From Flavobacterium sp. MDT1-60 (lineage in GTDB: Bacteria > Bacteroidota > Bacteroidia > Flavobacteriales > Flavobacteriaceae), in contig NZ_CP062159.1 in assembly GCF_014844035.1 (NCBI RefSeq), forward strand, positions 4,526,001-4,590,000: a stretch of DNA of 64,000 nucleotides, written 5' to 3'. Under the pieces are notes generated by a model. The model did no database searches. It saw only the letters and a program-made list of their open reading frames with translations, and was not told the origin of the DNA. Both the position numbers and the translations under genes were made by a program. Below are positions 25,408-35,616 of this stretch, one piece after another. The stretch's first letter is position 1, and each line of letters opens with the position of its first letter.

Positions 25408-26901
25408 TTACCTAACAACAATCGACAATCTTGGATCGTTAAAGTTATTTACCTGTTCCATTGTTAATCCCAACGCATGTGCTACACCTTCTCCGTATGC
25501 GGGATCGGCTTTGTAGCAATTTCTAATGTGGCGGATCTGAATAAAAGGTTGCGCCCCTCCTACTTGTCCTGCAGTATTTTTGAACAGTAATTGCTTTTTT
25601 TCTTCTGTTAGTAAACGGAACAACAGGCCTGGTTGGGTAAAATAATCATTATCATCTTCCCTAAAATTATGTGCGTAGGCATCACCATGAAGTTTTAAAG
25701 GCGGTTCTTTAAATTCAGGTTGCTCCTGCCATTCTCCAAAACTGTTTGGCTCATAATGTTTGCGGCTTCCGTTATTTCCGTCTACACGCATTGCGCCATC
25801 GCGATGAAAAGTATTATAAGGACATCTTGATAAATTTACCGGAATCTGATAATTATTTACACCTAAACGATAACGGTGCGCATCTCCATAAGAGAATAAG
25901 CGGGCTTGAAGCATTTTGTCCGGTGAAAAACTAATGCCTGGGGGTACATGCGCCGGATTAAAAGCAGCTTGTTCTACTTCGGCAAAATAGTTTTCCGGAT
26001 TTTTATTTAATTCGAACTCACCAACCGGAATCAAAGGAAAATCACCTTTTAACCAAACTTTAGTTAGATCGAAAGGATGAAAACGATAATTCTCAGCTTG
26101 TTCTTCTGTCATGATCTGAACGAACATTTTCCATTTTGGAAAGTTTCCTTCTTCGATCGCATCATATAAATCTCTTTGATGGCTTTCTCTGTCACCACCA
26201 ACTAATTTAGCAGCCTCTTCATCAGAAAGATTATCAATTCCTTGCTGTGTTACAAAATGAAATTTCACATAATGTCTTTCATTTTGATGATTTATGAAAC
26301 TAAAAGTATGACTACCAAATCCATGCATTTGTCTGTACGATCTCGGAATACCTCTGTCGCTCATAACGATCGTAATTTGGTGTAAGGCTTCCGGCAATAA
26401 AGTCCAAAAATCCCAATTGTTATCAGCACTTCTCAAATTGGTCCTTGGATCACGTTTTACAGCATGATTCAAATCGGGAAATTTCATTGGGTCCCGGAAA
26501 AAGAAAACGGGCGTATTATTTCCCACCAAATCCCAGTTTCCTTCATTGGTATAAAACTTCATGGCAAAACCACGAATATCTCTTTCGGCATCAGCGGCAC
26601 CTCTTTCTCCTGCAACAGTTGAAAAACGTACAAACATATCAGTCTTTTTACCAATTTCCGAAAATAAGTCGGCTCTCGTATATTTTGTAATATCATGAGT
26701 TACCGTAAATGTCCCATATGCACCAGAACCTTTAGCGTGCATTCGTCGTTCCGGAATTACTTCACGATCAAAATGCGCCATTTTTTCTAAAAACCAAAAA
26801 TCTTGTAATAAAACAGGTCCGCGAGGCCCGGCTGTTTGAATGTTTTGATTGTCCGGAACCGGAGTTCCGGTTGCAGTTGTTAATTTTTTGTTTGAATCCA
26901 T
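25408..26901 (-). CDS. Monofunctional heme catalase (clade 3 type)
   Basis: 497 residues from the ATG at 26901; the upstream extension to 26943 is not typical. The active site is complete: His55 in [12 protein letters not shown], Asn128 in [14 protein letters not shown] and heme ligand Tyr338 in [12 protein letters not shown]. Spacings match those of bovine catalase. It decomposes hydrogen peroxide. It is a single-gene unit, with a TATATTTG -7 element upstream. Confidence 0.96.
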   Translation of the reverse strand: MDSNKKLTTATGTPVPDNQNIQTAGPRGPVLLQDFWFLEKMAHFDREVIPERRMHAKGSGAYGTFTVTHDITKYTRADLFSEIGKKTDMFVRFSTVAGERGAADAERDIRGFAMKFYTNEGNWDLVGNNTPVFFFRDPMKFPDLNHAVKRDPRTNLRSADNNWDFWTLLPEALHQITIVMSDRGIPRSYRQMHGFGSHTFSFINHQNERHYVKFHFVTQQGIDNLSDEEAAKLVGGDRESHQRDLYDAIEEGNFPKWKMFVQIMTEEQAENYRFHPFDLTKVWLKGDFPLIPVGEFELNKNPENYFAEVEQAAFNPAHVPPGISFSPDKMLQARLFSYGDAHRYRLGVNNYQIPVNLSRCPYNTFHRDGAMRVDGNNGSRKHYEPNSFGEWQEQPEFKEPPLKLHGDAYAHNFREDDNDYFTQPGLLFRLLTEEKKQLLFKNTAGQVGGAQPFIQIRHIRNCYKADPAYGEGVAHALGLTMEQVNNFNDPRLSIVVR

Positions 26902-26924
26902 CTTGCTGATATTTAATATTTTAT

Positions 26925-26932
26925 CAAATATA
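26925..26932 (-). promoter_or_regulatory. Catalase -7 element
   Basis: TATATTTG on the minus strand, an exact TAnnTTTG match, 23 bp before the catalase ATG. Confidence 0.55.
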
Positions 26933-27078
26933 CAAACTAACACTTAGCATATTCATAAGTAAAATTGATTGTTATTATATTTTAATAACCAAAATCAATA
27001 TATAGCTATAAAATCCTCAAAATGACCTCTTAAAAAATCTTAACTTATGTCCAACAAAGTAATAACAAAACCTTAACA

Positions 27079-27189
27079 GCAAAACATTGATATATGTTAG
27101 ATCTTTGTCATGTAATAAACTGGTTATTTATTATTTTGGTTTTGGTTAGTTAAATGATGCCGGCGTCTTCGAGATGCCGGCATTCTTTT
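27079..27189 (+). ncRNA. Candidate small RNA: promoter-like block plus orphan terminator
   Basis: The block 27079-27117 matches the promoter region of the stress lipoprotein operon (35563-35601): same length, with GCAAAACATT, GTTAG and ATCTTTGT at the same spacing. A strong hairpin ATGCCGGC-loop-GCCGGCAT with a T-run follows at 27156-27189, and no open frame lies between. Together they could give a transcript of about 80 nt. The remaining gap (26944-27598) holds cacaaag-type repeats at 27215-27300 and 27395-27470. Confidence 0.4.
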
Positions 27190-27214
27190 TTTGTTTCAAA
27201 TTTACTTTACTTTG

Positions 27215-27475
27215 AACATAAATTTACCGCAAAGTGCGCAAAGATTTTTTATATAACTGTATGTTCAGAAGAAAGGTAAAGTTCGCAAAGCCAGATCAAC
27301 TGATAGCTTTGTGAACTGTGTGTTTTACGACAACTCTACAGGAAAAAAAAACTTTGCGCTCTTTGTTTCAAGTTTAAGTTTTAAGGTTTTCTTCCACAGA
27401 GAGACACGGAGCTATTTAATAAAAACTTTGTGGAACTCTGTGGTAAACTTTGTGTACCTCTGTGTTAAAACTATG
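27215..27475. repeat. Dispersed cacaaag-type repeats
   Basis: TTTACCGCAAAGTGCGCAAAG, AAAGTTCGCAAAGCCAGATC, then CTTCCACAGAGAGACACGGA with AACTTTGTGGAACTCTGTGG. The open frame at 27311-27529 is within these repeats and is not believed. Confidence 0.5.
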
Positions 27476-27598
27476 TTCACAGAAAATCTGAACAAAACCT
27501 CATTTTGGATACAACTACACGAGATTTAGATACGTTGCAAAAATATTATTAACAGAACTTTGCCTTATAATTTTCAAACTAAAATTAAAAAAGAAATT

Positions 27599-28610
27599 AT
27601 GAGTACGATACAAGAAATTAAATTAGGAAATCAGGGACTTATAGTTCCCAATATTGGTTTAGGCTGTATGGGTATGACTCAAATTGCCGGAATGGATATT
27701 TATGGCAAAGCCGATGAAAAAGAAGCAATTGCAACTATACATCGTTCTCTTGAATTAGGAGGCAACTTTTTAGACACAGCCGATCTATATGGACCGTTAT
27801 ATAATGAACGATTAATCGCCAAAGCCATACAAGGCAATCGCAATGCTTATACTATTGCTACCAAGTTCGGTTATGAAATTGACGATAGCGAACAACTTAC
27901 CTGGCAATTTAATGGCAGAAAAGAATATGTAAAAAAAGCGGTGGAACGTTCTTTAAAAAACTTAGGAACTGATTATATTGATTTGTATTATTTACACCGT
28001 CTGGATCCTAAAACGCCTATTGAAGAAACCGTGCAAGCGATGGCTGATTTGGTTAAGGAAGGAAAAGTAGGTTATATAGGTTTATCTGAAGTTTCCTCTG
28101 AAACGATTCGTAAAGCACATAAAGTACATCCTTTAACCGCAGTACAAACGGAATATTCCTTATTCGAAAGAGATGTAGAGGAATCTGGAATTTTAGATAC
28201 ATTAAAAGAATTGGGGATTGGTTTTGTGGCTTATTCTCCACTTGGCAGGGGTTTTATTTCGGGAGAGATAAAAACTCCTGACGACTTTCCTGATAATGAT
28301 TTCAGAAAAACGATTCCGCGTTTTCAGGGAGAGCAATTTCAAAAAAAATATTGAATTGGTAAATGAAATCAAAAAATTAGCAGATGAAAAACAAATCACC
28401 GCTTCTCAATTAGCACTTTCCTGGATTGCTACAAAAAACATATTAGCAATTCCCGGAACAAAACGTGTCAAATATGTAGAACAAAACATAGCTGCTGCGC
28501 AAATGGTTTTAAGTGAAGCAGAAATGAATCGACTTGAAGAAATTATTCCTCTTGGCACGTCAACCGGGGCCAGATATGACGAAGCAAATATGGCTGGTAT
28601 TGATCAATAA
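27599..28610 (+). pseudogene. Aldo/keto reductase, interrupted by a frameshift in an A8 run
   Basis: The first frame (27599-28354) carries the AKR fold with LDTADLYG (Asp, Tyr), ATKFGYE (Lys), YYLHRLDP (His) and AYSPLGRGFISG. It ends at 28354 after QFQKKY. The second frame continues with NIELVNEIKKLADEKQITAS, ASQLALSWI and IPGTKRVKYVEQNI to 28610. The break lies in TTTC-AAAAAAAA-TATTG at about 28341-28348; removing one A joins the frames into about 337 residues, the normal family length. It could be a pseudogene, a slippage-controlled gene or a sequencing error. The AraC gene follows. Confidence 0.8.
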
Positions 28611-28728
28611 TCAGGATCGGCTTTTTGAAAATCATTAATCCACAGGAAAAGTTATCTTTACGATAGCTTTTCCTAAATATATTTCCTGATATATTTAATT
28701 GATATACTTTTTCTTAAATATTTTTACA

Positions 28729-29649
28729 ATGAAAAAAGAAGTTTATATTCCACATCAAATTCAGTCTATTTCCGAATTGCATTCTTTATTAAAGATTCCA
28801 AAACCGGAACATCCTTTGGTTAGTTTTGTAGACTTAAGTAAAATAACATGTCATTTTGATGATAACCTTAAGAGTGTTGTATATTCGTTTTATACGGTAT
28901 GTATCAAAAAAGGCTTTAAAGGAAAAATGAAATACGGCCAAAATTTTTATGACTTTGATGAAGGTGTAATGACGTTTATGTCGCCTGGGCAAGTAATTTC
29001 AACCGAGGTAACTGTAGACAGTGCTGTTTATGGTGCAATGTTAGTAATTCATCCTGATTTTATCCAGAATTATGCTTTGTCTAAAAAAATTAAAGAGTAT
29101 GGTTATTTTTCCTACGCTGTGAACGAAGCTTTACACCTTTCTGAAAAAGAAGAAATAATGATTACGGGAATTATGAAAAATATTGAGCAGGAATATTGTT
29201 CTTCAATTGATGCTTTTAGTCAGGATGTAATGATTTCTCATATCGAGTTGCTTCTTAATTATTGCAACCGATTTTACAACCGACAATTTATTACTCGAAA
29301 AAATGCCAATAGTACGCTGTTAGGTCAACTTGAAAATATTTTATCTGATTACTTTGAAGGAGATAAAGTTCAAAAATTGGGACTTCCCACCGTCGCATAT
29401 CTTTCTGATGAATTGCATGTTTCTCCTAATTATTTAAGTGATATGCTACGGGCGCTTACAGGTCAAAGCACACAGCATCATATACACAATAAAATAATAG
29501 AAAAAGCAAAAGAGCTGCTTACAACGACTTCTTTAAGTGTTAGCGAAACAGCTTTTCAATTGGGTTTTGAATATCCACAGTCCTTTAATAAATTATTCAA
29601 AAGCAAAACCAATGTTTCCCCTTTAGAGTTCAGGAGTTCATTCAATTAA
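28729..29649 (+). CDS. AraC-family transcriptional regulator
   Basis: 306 residues from the ATG at 28729. The N-terminal half is a cupin-type sensor (GKMKYGQNFYDFDEGVMTFM). The C-terminal 100 residues contain two helix-turn-helix motifs (LSDELHVSPNYLSDML, SVSETAFQLGFEYPQSFNKL). It lies 118 bp after the aldo/keto reductase on the same strand, a common pairing in which the regulator controls the reductase. The stop overlaps the convergent gene 29646-30467 by four bases. Confidence 0.85.
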   Translation: MKKEVYIPHQIQSISELHSLLKIPKPEHPLVSFVDLSKITCHFDDNLKSVVYSFYTVCIKKGFKGKMKYGQNFYDFDEGVMTFMSPGQVISTEVTVDSAVYGAMLVIHPDFIQNYALSKKIKEYGYFSYAVNEALHLSEKEEIMITGIMKNIEQEYCSSIDAFSQDVMISHIELLLNYCNRFYNRQFITRKNANSTLLGQLENILSDYFEGDKVQKLGLPTVAYLSDELHVSPNYLSDMLRALTGQSTQHHIHNKIIEKAKELLTTTSLSVSETAFQLGFEYPQSFNKLFKSKTNVSPLEFRSSFN

Positions 29650-30467
29650 TTTTTCAATCTTTCATGAAGAATTTTAAAATAAGGGAAAGCCTTTAAAAGT
29701 CGGCTACCGTGCCAGGAGAACATTTCGCCGTCTACAAATATGGTTTTTGCGTGATGCGTGAAACGTCCTATTTCGAAGGCATCTTCTTCTTTAAATGGAT
29801 ATGGTTCTGACGAAAGGAAAACCAAATCGGGATCGCCTTCCAGTCGCATTCTTTTTAGCTCAATTTCAGGATAACGGCCTTTATCTTCGTAGATATTCTG
29901 AAAATGATTCAGCTTTAATAATTCATTTATATAAGTATCTTTTCCTGCCACCATGTATGGGTTTTTCCAAATAAAATACGCTGCTTTTTTCTCTGGAATA
30001 TCCTGAATATATTTTTTGAAATCGCTCAGGGCGAAAGTTAATTTGTCGTTCCATTTTTGGGCTTCGGTTCTGCAATTAAACAATTGACCGAAATCTGAAA
30101 TAATCTGAAAGTTATCTTCAACAGAAACTATATTTGTTACCCAAACCGGACAAATGGCGCTTAATTGTTCTACGATTTCAATTGTATTTTCTTCTTTGTT
30201 GCAAATGATAATATCGGGTTGAAGCAATTTTATTTTTTCAAAATGAATCTTCTTGGTTCCGCCAACAATTTTCTTCGTCGACTTTAAATGATAAGGATGC
30301 ACACAAAACTTCGTGATTCCGATGATTTTTTCTTCCAAACCTAAATCATACAGTAATTCAGTTTGAGAAGGAACTAACGAAATAATTCGTTTTGGAGCCG
30401 CTTCAAAAGAATGTAAAGTACCAAGCTGATCTTTTAATTGTTTCATGTTTTTTGTTTCCGATTTCAA
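29646..30467 (-). CDS. BtuF-like helical-backbone metal/cobalamin-binding protein
   Basis: 273 residues. It matches the periplasmic-binding-protein fold of vitamin B12 or iron-siderophore binding proteins (RIISLVPSQTELLYDLGLEE, KIKLLQPDIIICNKEEN, WKNPYMVAGKDTYINELL). No signal peptide or lipobox is visible, so it may be cytoplasmic or have lost export. No transporter genes are nearby. The upstream start at MKSETK was kept; MKQLKDQ seven codons in is possible. Confidence 0.8.
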   Translation of the reverse strand: MKSETKNMKQLKDQLGTLHSFEAAPKRIISLVPSQTELLYDLGLEEKIIGITKFCVHPYHLKSTKKIVGGTKKIHFEKIKLLQPDIIICNKEENTIEIVEQLSAICPVWVTNIVSVEDNFQIISDFGQLFNCRTEAQKWNDKLTFALSDFKKYIQDIPEKKAAYFIWKNPYMVAGKDTYINELLKLNHFQNIYEDKGRYPEIELKRMRLEGDPDLVFLSSEPYPFKEEDAFEIGRFTHHAKTIFVDGEMFSWHGSRLLKAFPYFKILHERLKN

Positions 30468-30482
30468 ATTGTTGGACTGTGG

Positions 30483-30577
30483 ATTATACCACAGAGATTC
30501 ACGAAGGTTACTCGCAAAGTATAATAAATTACTTTGTGAATCTCTGTGAAAAAACTTTGTGAATCTCTGTGGTAGAA
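30483..30577. repeat. Dispersed cacagag repeat with inverted arms
   Basis: TACCACAGAGATTCACGAAG on the left and TTTGTGAATCTCTGTGGTAG on the right; they form an inverted pair between BtuF-like and pyrF. Confidence 0.6.
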
Positions 30578-30585
30578 AATTATGT

Positions 30586-31449
30586 TCAAAGTAAAACTTT
30601 AAACCTGAAACTAAGAATCCCTTCCATTTCCTGTTGCGCTTTCAACGCTTCTTCTCTTGCTTTTTCGGCGAAGTCAATTCCTTTTGAGGCGTAGATAATC
30701 GCTCTTGCAGAGTTTACCAATAAACCTACTTTATCATTCATTCCGTATCTGCATACTTCCGATAAACTTCCGCCTTGTGCGCCAATTCCGGGAACTAATA
30801 AGAAACTGTCAGGAACTATCTTTCTGATGTCTGCAAAATACTCTGCTTTGGTAGCACCGACCACGTACATTAAATTTTGGCTATTTTTCCATGTTTTAGA
30901 GGTTTCTAAAACCTGTTTGTATAATTCTTTAGCTCCGCTCTGTTCGGCTTCGCCTCGAGTTCCGTTTATAGTTATAGTTTGGAAATCAAAAGCACCTTCA
31001 TTAGACGTTAAGGCCAACATGATCGTATGTTTGTTTTCGAAAGCCAGAAAAGGTTCAACCGAATCTTTTCCCATATAAGGAGCAACGGTTACACTATCAA
31101 AATTTAAATCTTCAAAAAAAGCTTTTGCATACATGCTTGATGTATTCCCGATATCGCCACGTTTTGCATCGGCGATGGTAAACATTTCAGGGAAATTTTC
31201 ATTGATATAATTAATTGTTTTTTGCAATGACATCCAGCCTTTTATGCCATACGCTTCAAAAAAAGCAGTATTAGGTTTGTATCCCACAGCCAAATCGTGT
31301 GTAGCGTCGATTATGGCTTTATTGAATTCGAAAATAGGATCTTCAGTTTGTAATAAATGAGGTGGCATTTTTGTTAAATCCGGATCAAGACCAACGCATA
31401 AAAATGATTTTTTTTGTAGAATTTGTTCGTGTAGTTGTTGTGTTGTCAT
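30586..31449 (-). CDS. pyrF: Orotidine 5'-phosphate decarboxylase
   Basis: 287 residues, type 2 enzyme. [12 protein letters not shown] start region, catalytic motif [20 protein letters not shown], product-binding [10 protein letters not shown]. It catalyses the last step of UMP synthesis (OMP to UMP). Length is normal. Confidence 0.96.
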   Translation of the reverse strand: MTTQQLHEQILQKKSFLCVGLDPDLTKMPPHLLQTEDPIFEFNKAIIDATHDLAVGYKPNTAFFEAYGIKGWMSLQKTINYINENFPEMFTIADAKRGDIGNTSSMYAKAFFEDLNFDSVTVAPYMGKDSVEPFLAFENKHTIMLALTSNEGAFDFQTITINGTRGEAEQSGAKELYKQVLETSKTWKNSQNLMYVVGATKAEYFADIRKIVPDSFLLVPGIGAQGGSLSEVCRYGMNDKVGLLVNSARAIIYASKGIDFAEKAREEALKAQQEMEGILSFRFKVLL

Positions 31450-31642
31450 ATTGTATTTTACTATTGCGGCAAAATTACAAATAAGTTATGAGTTTTGAGT
31501 TATGAGTTAGAAGTTATAAGCGAAAGGAAAGTCAATGTTAAACCTGAAACTCATAACTTATACCTGAGAACTCTCAACCAGCACATTGAATTCCTATAAC
31601 ATCTTCTCAAAATTATATAAGATAAAAAAGGAACCGCTAAGT

Positions 31643-31650
31643 TATTTTTG
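31643..31650 (+). promoter_or_regulatory. -7 element of dps
   Basis: TATTTTTG, a TAnnTTTG match, 26 bp before the dps ATG. Confidence 0.4.
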
Positions 31651-31675
31651 TAAAACAACCTTAAATCAAGCAATT

Positions 31676-32149
31676 ATGAGCCCAAATATCGGAATTAGTC
31701 CAAAGAATTTAAAAAAGAGCACGAACATATTAGCCACTATTTTATCGAACGAAATGACTTTGTATGTTAAGACCCGAAAATTTCATTGGAACATTTCAGG
31801 AAACAGCTTTATGGAATTGCACAAATTGTTTGAAGATCAGTACCGCATTTTAGAGGCCAATATTGATGAGGTTGCAGAACGTATTAGTCAGCTTGGTGAA
31901 AAAACGATTGGAACCATGAAAGAATTTATTGAAAATTCTACTTTAAAAGAATCTCCAAAAGAATATGCCTCTCAAAAAAGCATGTTGGAAGAACTCTTAG
32001 AGAATCATGAACAATTAGTTACGGAATTTAGAAATTACATTCCTGTTTTTGAAAATGAAAATAACGACATTGGCTCAGCCGATTTTATAACAGGCCTGTT
32101 GCAACAACATGAAAAAATGGCCTGGATTTTAAGACGTTATCAAGTTTAA
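31676..32149 (+). CDS. dps: Dps-type ferritin-like DNA-protecting protein
   Basis: 157 residues from the ATG at 31676; an upstream in-frame start is not believed. Ferroxidase signature KFHWNISGNSFMELHKLFED and EANIDEVAERI. Dps proteins oxidise and store iron and protect DNA under starvation or peroxide stress. It is the first gene of a run of stress-related genes on the plus strand. Confidence 0.93.
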   Translation: MSPNIGISPKNLKKSTNILATILSNEMTLYVKTRKFHWNISGNSFMELHKLFEDQYRILEANIDEVAERISQLGEKTIGTMKEFIENSTLKESPKEYASQKSMLEELLENHEQLVTEFRNYIPVFENENNDIGSADFITGLLQQHEKMAWILRRYQV

Positions 32150-32253
32150 AAAATATACAAATGTGAATTATACAACAGTTAAACGAATAAGTGTAACAAA
32201 GAACTAACTCACATTTTGCAATTTTACATCCGAATAATACAAATAAAAATATT

Positions 32254-32439
32254 ATGAATACTACAGAAATTAAAGGGAACTGGAACGAGTTGAAGGGAAA
32301 ACTTAAACAAAAATACGCAGATCTTACAGATGATGATTTAATGTACGCTGAAGGTAAAGAAGATGAAATTTATGGAAAACTTCAGCAAAAATTAGGTAAG
32401 ACTAAAGAAGAAGTTCAACAAATCATTTCAGATTTGTAA
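32254..32439 (+). CDS. CsbD-family stress protein
   Basis: 61 residues with the CsbD signature ([39 protein letters not shown]). General-stress protein of unknown mechanism. Followed by its own terminator. Confidence 0.92.
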   Translation: MNTTEIKGNWNELKGKLKQKYADLTDDDLMYAEGKEDEIYGKLQQKLGKTKEEVQQIISDL

Positions 32440-32459
32440 AATCTTCTAAGTCAGCCAGG

Positions 32460-32497
32460 ATACCGTCTAATAAAAAAACATTAGACGGTATTTTTTT
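32460..32497 (+). terminator. Terminator after CsbD gene
   Basis: ATACCGTCTAAT-loop-ATTAGACGGTAT followed by T7. Confidence 0.9.
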
Positions 32498-32595
32498 GAT
32501 TTTTTTTGCTATATTGTTACAATACTTGACGTATAGGATGGGAATTTACCCCAGAACCAAAAATAAATTAATTATCTTTAACCAAATTTTTAAAA

Positions 32596-33147
32596 ATGAA
32601 ATTATTTATAAAGTTCGACATAAACACCATTTGTTCTCTTTATTTAAAACAAAATCTTGAAGAGCAAAATGTAAATTTTAAAACTTTGGGGTTTGGTGAG
32701 ATTGAAATTGAAGATAATCTGGATGTTGAAAAACTCGAAGCTTTAAAAGAAAACTTAGCTCCACATGGTTTTGAAGTTGTTGAAAATCAAAAAAGTGTTT
32801 TGGTTCAAAAAATTAAGGATGCGATAATTGAACTTGTTTTCCTGGAAGACAGTAACAATTATAAAAGTTCTGTGTTTTTAGCAGAAAAATTAAACCACAG
32901 TTATGGATACTTGTCCAATGTTTTTTCGGAAGTAACCTACTCTTCTATCGAAAATTTTATCATTTTACAAAAAATTGAAAGAGCCAAACAATTAATTATT
33001 ATTAATGAAATGAGTTTGACCGAAATTGCTTTTTTACTAAATTACTCAAGTGTAGCACATTTAAGTACACAGTTTAAAAACACTACCGGAATTACGCCAT
33101 CGGCTTTTCAGAGAATCATTAAAAAACGAAGAGAAAATTTAAAATAA
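32596..33147 (+). CDS. Short AraC-type DNA-binding protein with ferredoxin-like N-terminal domain
   Basis: 183 residues. Residues 1-68 form a beta-alpha-beta unit (MKLFIKFDINTICSLYLKQN). Residues 75-180 hold two AraC helix-turn-helix motifs (SVFLAEKLNHSYGYLSNVFS, LTEIAFLLNYSSVAHLSTQF). It is 20 bp ahead of the response regulator, so it probably belongs to one operon with the regulator and the kinase. Confidence 0.8.
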   Translation: MKLFIKFDINTICSLYLKQNLEEQNVNFKTLGFGEIEIEDNLDVEKLEALKENLAPHGFEVVENQKSVLVQKIKDAIIELVFLEDSNNYKSSVFLAEKLNHSYGYLSNVFSEVTYSSIENFIILQKIERAKQLIIINEMSLTEIAFLLNYSSVAHLSTQFKNTTGITPSAFQRIIKKRRENLK

Positions 33148-33167
33148 AATCTAAATACTATACTAAA

Positions 33168-33617
33168 ATGCAAAAAAACGCATTAAATATTTTATTGGCT
33201 GATGATGACGAAGATGATCGTCTTTTTTTCAAAGACGCTTTTGAAGAAATCAAAATACAAACCAAAGTACAATTTGTTCATGATGGAATGCAGTTAATGG
33301 ATCATTTGATGGATCCTGAAAACAAATTACCGGATATCTTGTTTCTGGATTTGAATATGCCAAAAAAAACAGGTAAAGAATGTTTGATTGAAATTAAAAA
33401 AACAGATCGCCTAAAAAACATTATTATTGCCATCTACTCTACTTCATCATCTGAAGAAGATATTGAAGACACTTTTGTACAAGGAGCTAATATTTACATT
33501 AAAAAACCAAGCGATTTTAATACACTTAAGAAAATTATCAATGAAGTCGTGACCGTTAACTGGCACTATCATACATCAGGTTTGAACCGTGATAACTTTT
33601 TGTTACGACTAAAATAA
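33168..33617 (+). CDS. CheY-like response regulator
   Basis: 149 residues, receiver domain only. Acidic pocket ADDDEDD, phosphorylated Asp61 in LFLDLNMPKKTG, Thr/Ser switch (YSTSSSEED) and Lys in IKKPSDF. No output domain. It lies 12 bp before the histidine kinase and is likely part of one signalling system. Confidence 0.92.
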   Translation: MQKNALNILLADDDEDDRLFFKDAFEEIKIQTKVQFVHDGMQLMDHLMDPENKLPDILFLDLNMPKKTGKECLIEIKKTDRLKNIIIAIYSTSSSEEDIEDTFVQGANIYIKKPSDFNTLKKIINEVVTVNWHYHTSGLNRDNFLLRLK

Positions 33618-33629
33618 TATGCATGCTAA

Positions 33630-35414
33630 ATGAAATGGATACCAAATTTTAATTCTTCAAACTCTTTGAGAGTTATTTTTGTCATCGCAGTTTTCATTCT
33701 GTTATTTCTATCTTCCATTGCTTATAAGCACAATCAGGACTTAAATGAATCCAGCAAATTAGCAATGCATACGTATGAAATAAACCTACAATTAGAACGA
33801 TTAATGTCAGCGATTAAAGATGCTGAAACTGGCCAGCGTGGATACATCATTACACGAAACAACAGGTTTTTAACTCCGTATCTTTATTCGCGCGACAAAG
33901 TAAACGCTTCCTTTATCACTCTCAAAAAATTAACTGTTGATAATCCGGTCCAACAAAAGAATCTCGAAAATATCTTCAAGTTAATAATTCAGCGATTTGT
34001 TTCGTTCGAAAATTGCCTCAAATACAGCGATCCAAAAACATACGATAAACGCAAACTTGACAATTACATGTTTGGAGGGCGAATATTGATGGAAAACATT
34101 CGTTTTCAAGTGGATAAAATGAATGATATCGAGAAAAAATATCTTAAAAAAAGACTGGAAATTTATGATCAGGAAATTTCTTTGAGTCCGGTTTTTTCAA
34201 TCTCCTTATTTTTAACAGCCTTAATTTTCATTTTATTAGCCTATAGACAAATCAGTCGTGATTTTGAGCGTTTGAAAATTTTTAACAAACAACTTTTAAT
34301 TTCAGGAGGCTTAATGGCCGAATCTGAAATTATTGGAAAATTTAGCACCTGGCAATGGGAATTAGATTCGAATAAAATTACTTATTCTGATAATCAGTTT
34401 CGATTATTAGGAGTTACACCAAATTCTTTTGTGCCTGTAATAGAAACTTTTCTCGATTTTGTACACCATGATGACAAAGAAGCTGTTTCAAAATCAATGG
34501 ACGAAATAATGGCAAAAAAAAATCTTCCCTTTATTTATTATAAAATTGTCCGTCCAAATAATGAAATCAGGTATTTTAAATCAACCGGAAAATTATTAAC
34601 TGATCAACAGGGAAGCAAAATTCTACTTGGAATCAATTTTGATATTACTGACGAGCATTTACTTAATATCGAACTTCAGGAACGCAACAGAGAACTAGAA
34701 AAAAGCAATAAAGAACTAGCTTCTTTTAATCACGTGGCAAGTCACGATTTACAGGAACCGCTTCGAAAAATTCAAACTTTTATTTCGAGAGTTTCTGAGG
34801 CTGATAAAGCGGCCATGTCACAAAGTGCCAGAGATTATATTACAAAAATTGAAGTTTCGGCAAAAAGGATGCGTGTACTTATTGATGATTTGCTTTTATT
34901 TTCAAGAACGAATACTACTAAAAAAGAATTTATAAAATCAAATCTAAACGACTTGCTTCAAAATGCCGAATCTGAGTTAACTGAAGTGATGCATGAAAAG
35001 AAAGCGATTATTATAGCTTCAAAATTGCCTAAACTTTCTGTTATACCTTATCAGATCGAACAGCTTTTTATTAATCTAATCGGAAATTCTTTAAAATATA
35101 ACAGACCCGGAATTTCCCCTGAAATTACTATTGAAAGCGAAAAAGTATTATCAGCCGATTATCCTGATTTATTAGAACAGTCGATAAAAAAATTCCATAA
35201 AATAACTTTTAAAGATAACGGAATGGGATTCGACCCTCAATTTAAAGAAACCATTTTTATACTTTTTCAACGTTTACATTCTAAAACAGATTATCCTGGA
35301 ACCGGAATTGGTTTAGCGATTTGCAAAAAGATTGTCGAAAATCATAAGGGACATATTTTAGCCGACAGTACCCCAAATGTTGGTTCTGTTTTTACAGTTT
35401 TTCTACCGGAATAA
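33630..35414 (+). CDS. CHASE3/PAS sensor histidine kinase
   Basis: 594 residues. TM1 about 12-31, periplasmic CHASE3 sensor (KDAETGQRGYIITRNNRFLT) to about 185, TM2 188-206, PAS about 235-345, then HisKA with phospho-His372 in NHVASHDLQEPLRKIQTF. The HATPase has the N box (LIGNSLKYNRP), DNGMGF and GTGIGLAICKKI. It probably works with the preceding response regulator in sensing envelope or osmotic stress; the signal is unknown. Confidence 0.92.
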   Translation: MKWIPNFNSSNSLRVIFVIAVFILLFLSSIAYKHNQDLNESSKLAMHTYEINLQLERLMSAIKDAETGQRGYIITRNNRFLTPYLYSRDKVNASFITLKKLTVDNPVQQKNLENIFKLIIQRFVSFENCLKYSDPKTYDKRKLDNYMFGGRILMENIRFQVDKMNDIEKKYLKKRLEIYDQEISLSPVFSISLFLTALIFILLAYRQISRDFERLKIFNKQLLISGGLMAESEIIGKFSTWQWELDSNKITYSDNQFRLLGVTPNSFVPVIETFLDFVHHDDKEAVSKSMDEIMAKKNLPFIYYKIVRPNNEIRYFKSTGKLLTDQQGSKILLGINFDITDEHLLNIELQERNRELEKSNKELASFNHVASHDLQEPLRKIQTFISRVSEADKAAMSQSARDYITKIEVSAKRMRVLIDDLLLFSRTNTTKKEFIKSNLNDLLQNAESELTEVMHEKKAIIIASKLPKLSVIPYQIEQLFINLIGNSLKYNRPGISPEITIESEKVLSADYPDLLEQSIKKFHKITFKDNGMGFDPQFKETIFILFQRLHSKTDYPGTGIGLAICKKIVENHKGHILADSTPNVGSVFTVFLPE

Positions 35415-35433
35415 CCTATATAATATTGTAAGA

Positions 35434-35483
35434 GAGCGTTTACTGAAAAATGACATAGTTCATTTGCAGTAAACGCTTTTTTT
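35434..35483 (+). terminator. Terminator of the two-component operon
   Basis: AGCGTTTACTG-loop-CAGTAAACGCT followed by T-run. Confidence 0.85.
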
Positions 35484-35508
35484 ATGTTCTCAAAAACACC
35501 TTAAAAAT

Positions 35509-35542
35509 CGTTATATAAAGCCGTTATGGGAATTATATAACG
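35509..35542. promoter_or_regulatory. Inverted repeat, candidate operator
   Basis: CGTTATATAA (35509-35518) and TTATATAACG (35533-35542), a perfect 10-bp inverted repeat with a 14-bp gap in the promoter region of the 35617 operon. Confidence 0.5.
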
Positions 35543-35562
35543 TTTCTTTTTTATGCTGTAAA

Positions 35563-35601
35563 GCAAAACATTCTATTCGTTAGCATCTTTGTAATGTAAT
35601 A
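35563..35601 (+). promoter_or_regulatory. Promoter-like block of the 35617-38192 operon
   Basis: GCAAAACATT ... GTTAGCATCTTTGTAATGTA; matches the block at 27079-27117 in length and spacing. It lies just before the DUF4142 gene. Confidence 0.5.
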
Positions 35602-35616
35602 CTTTATGAAGTAATA

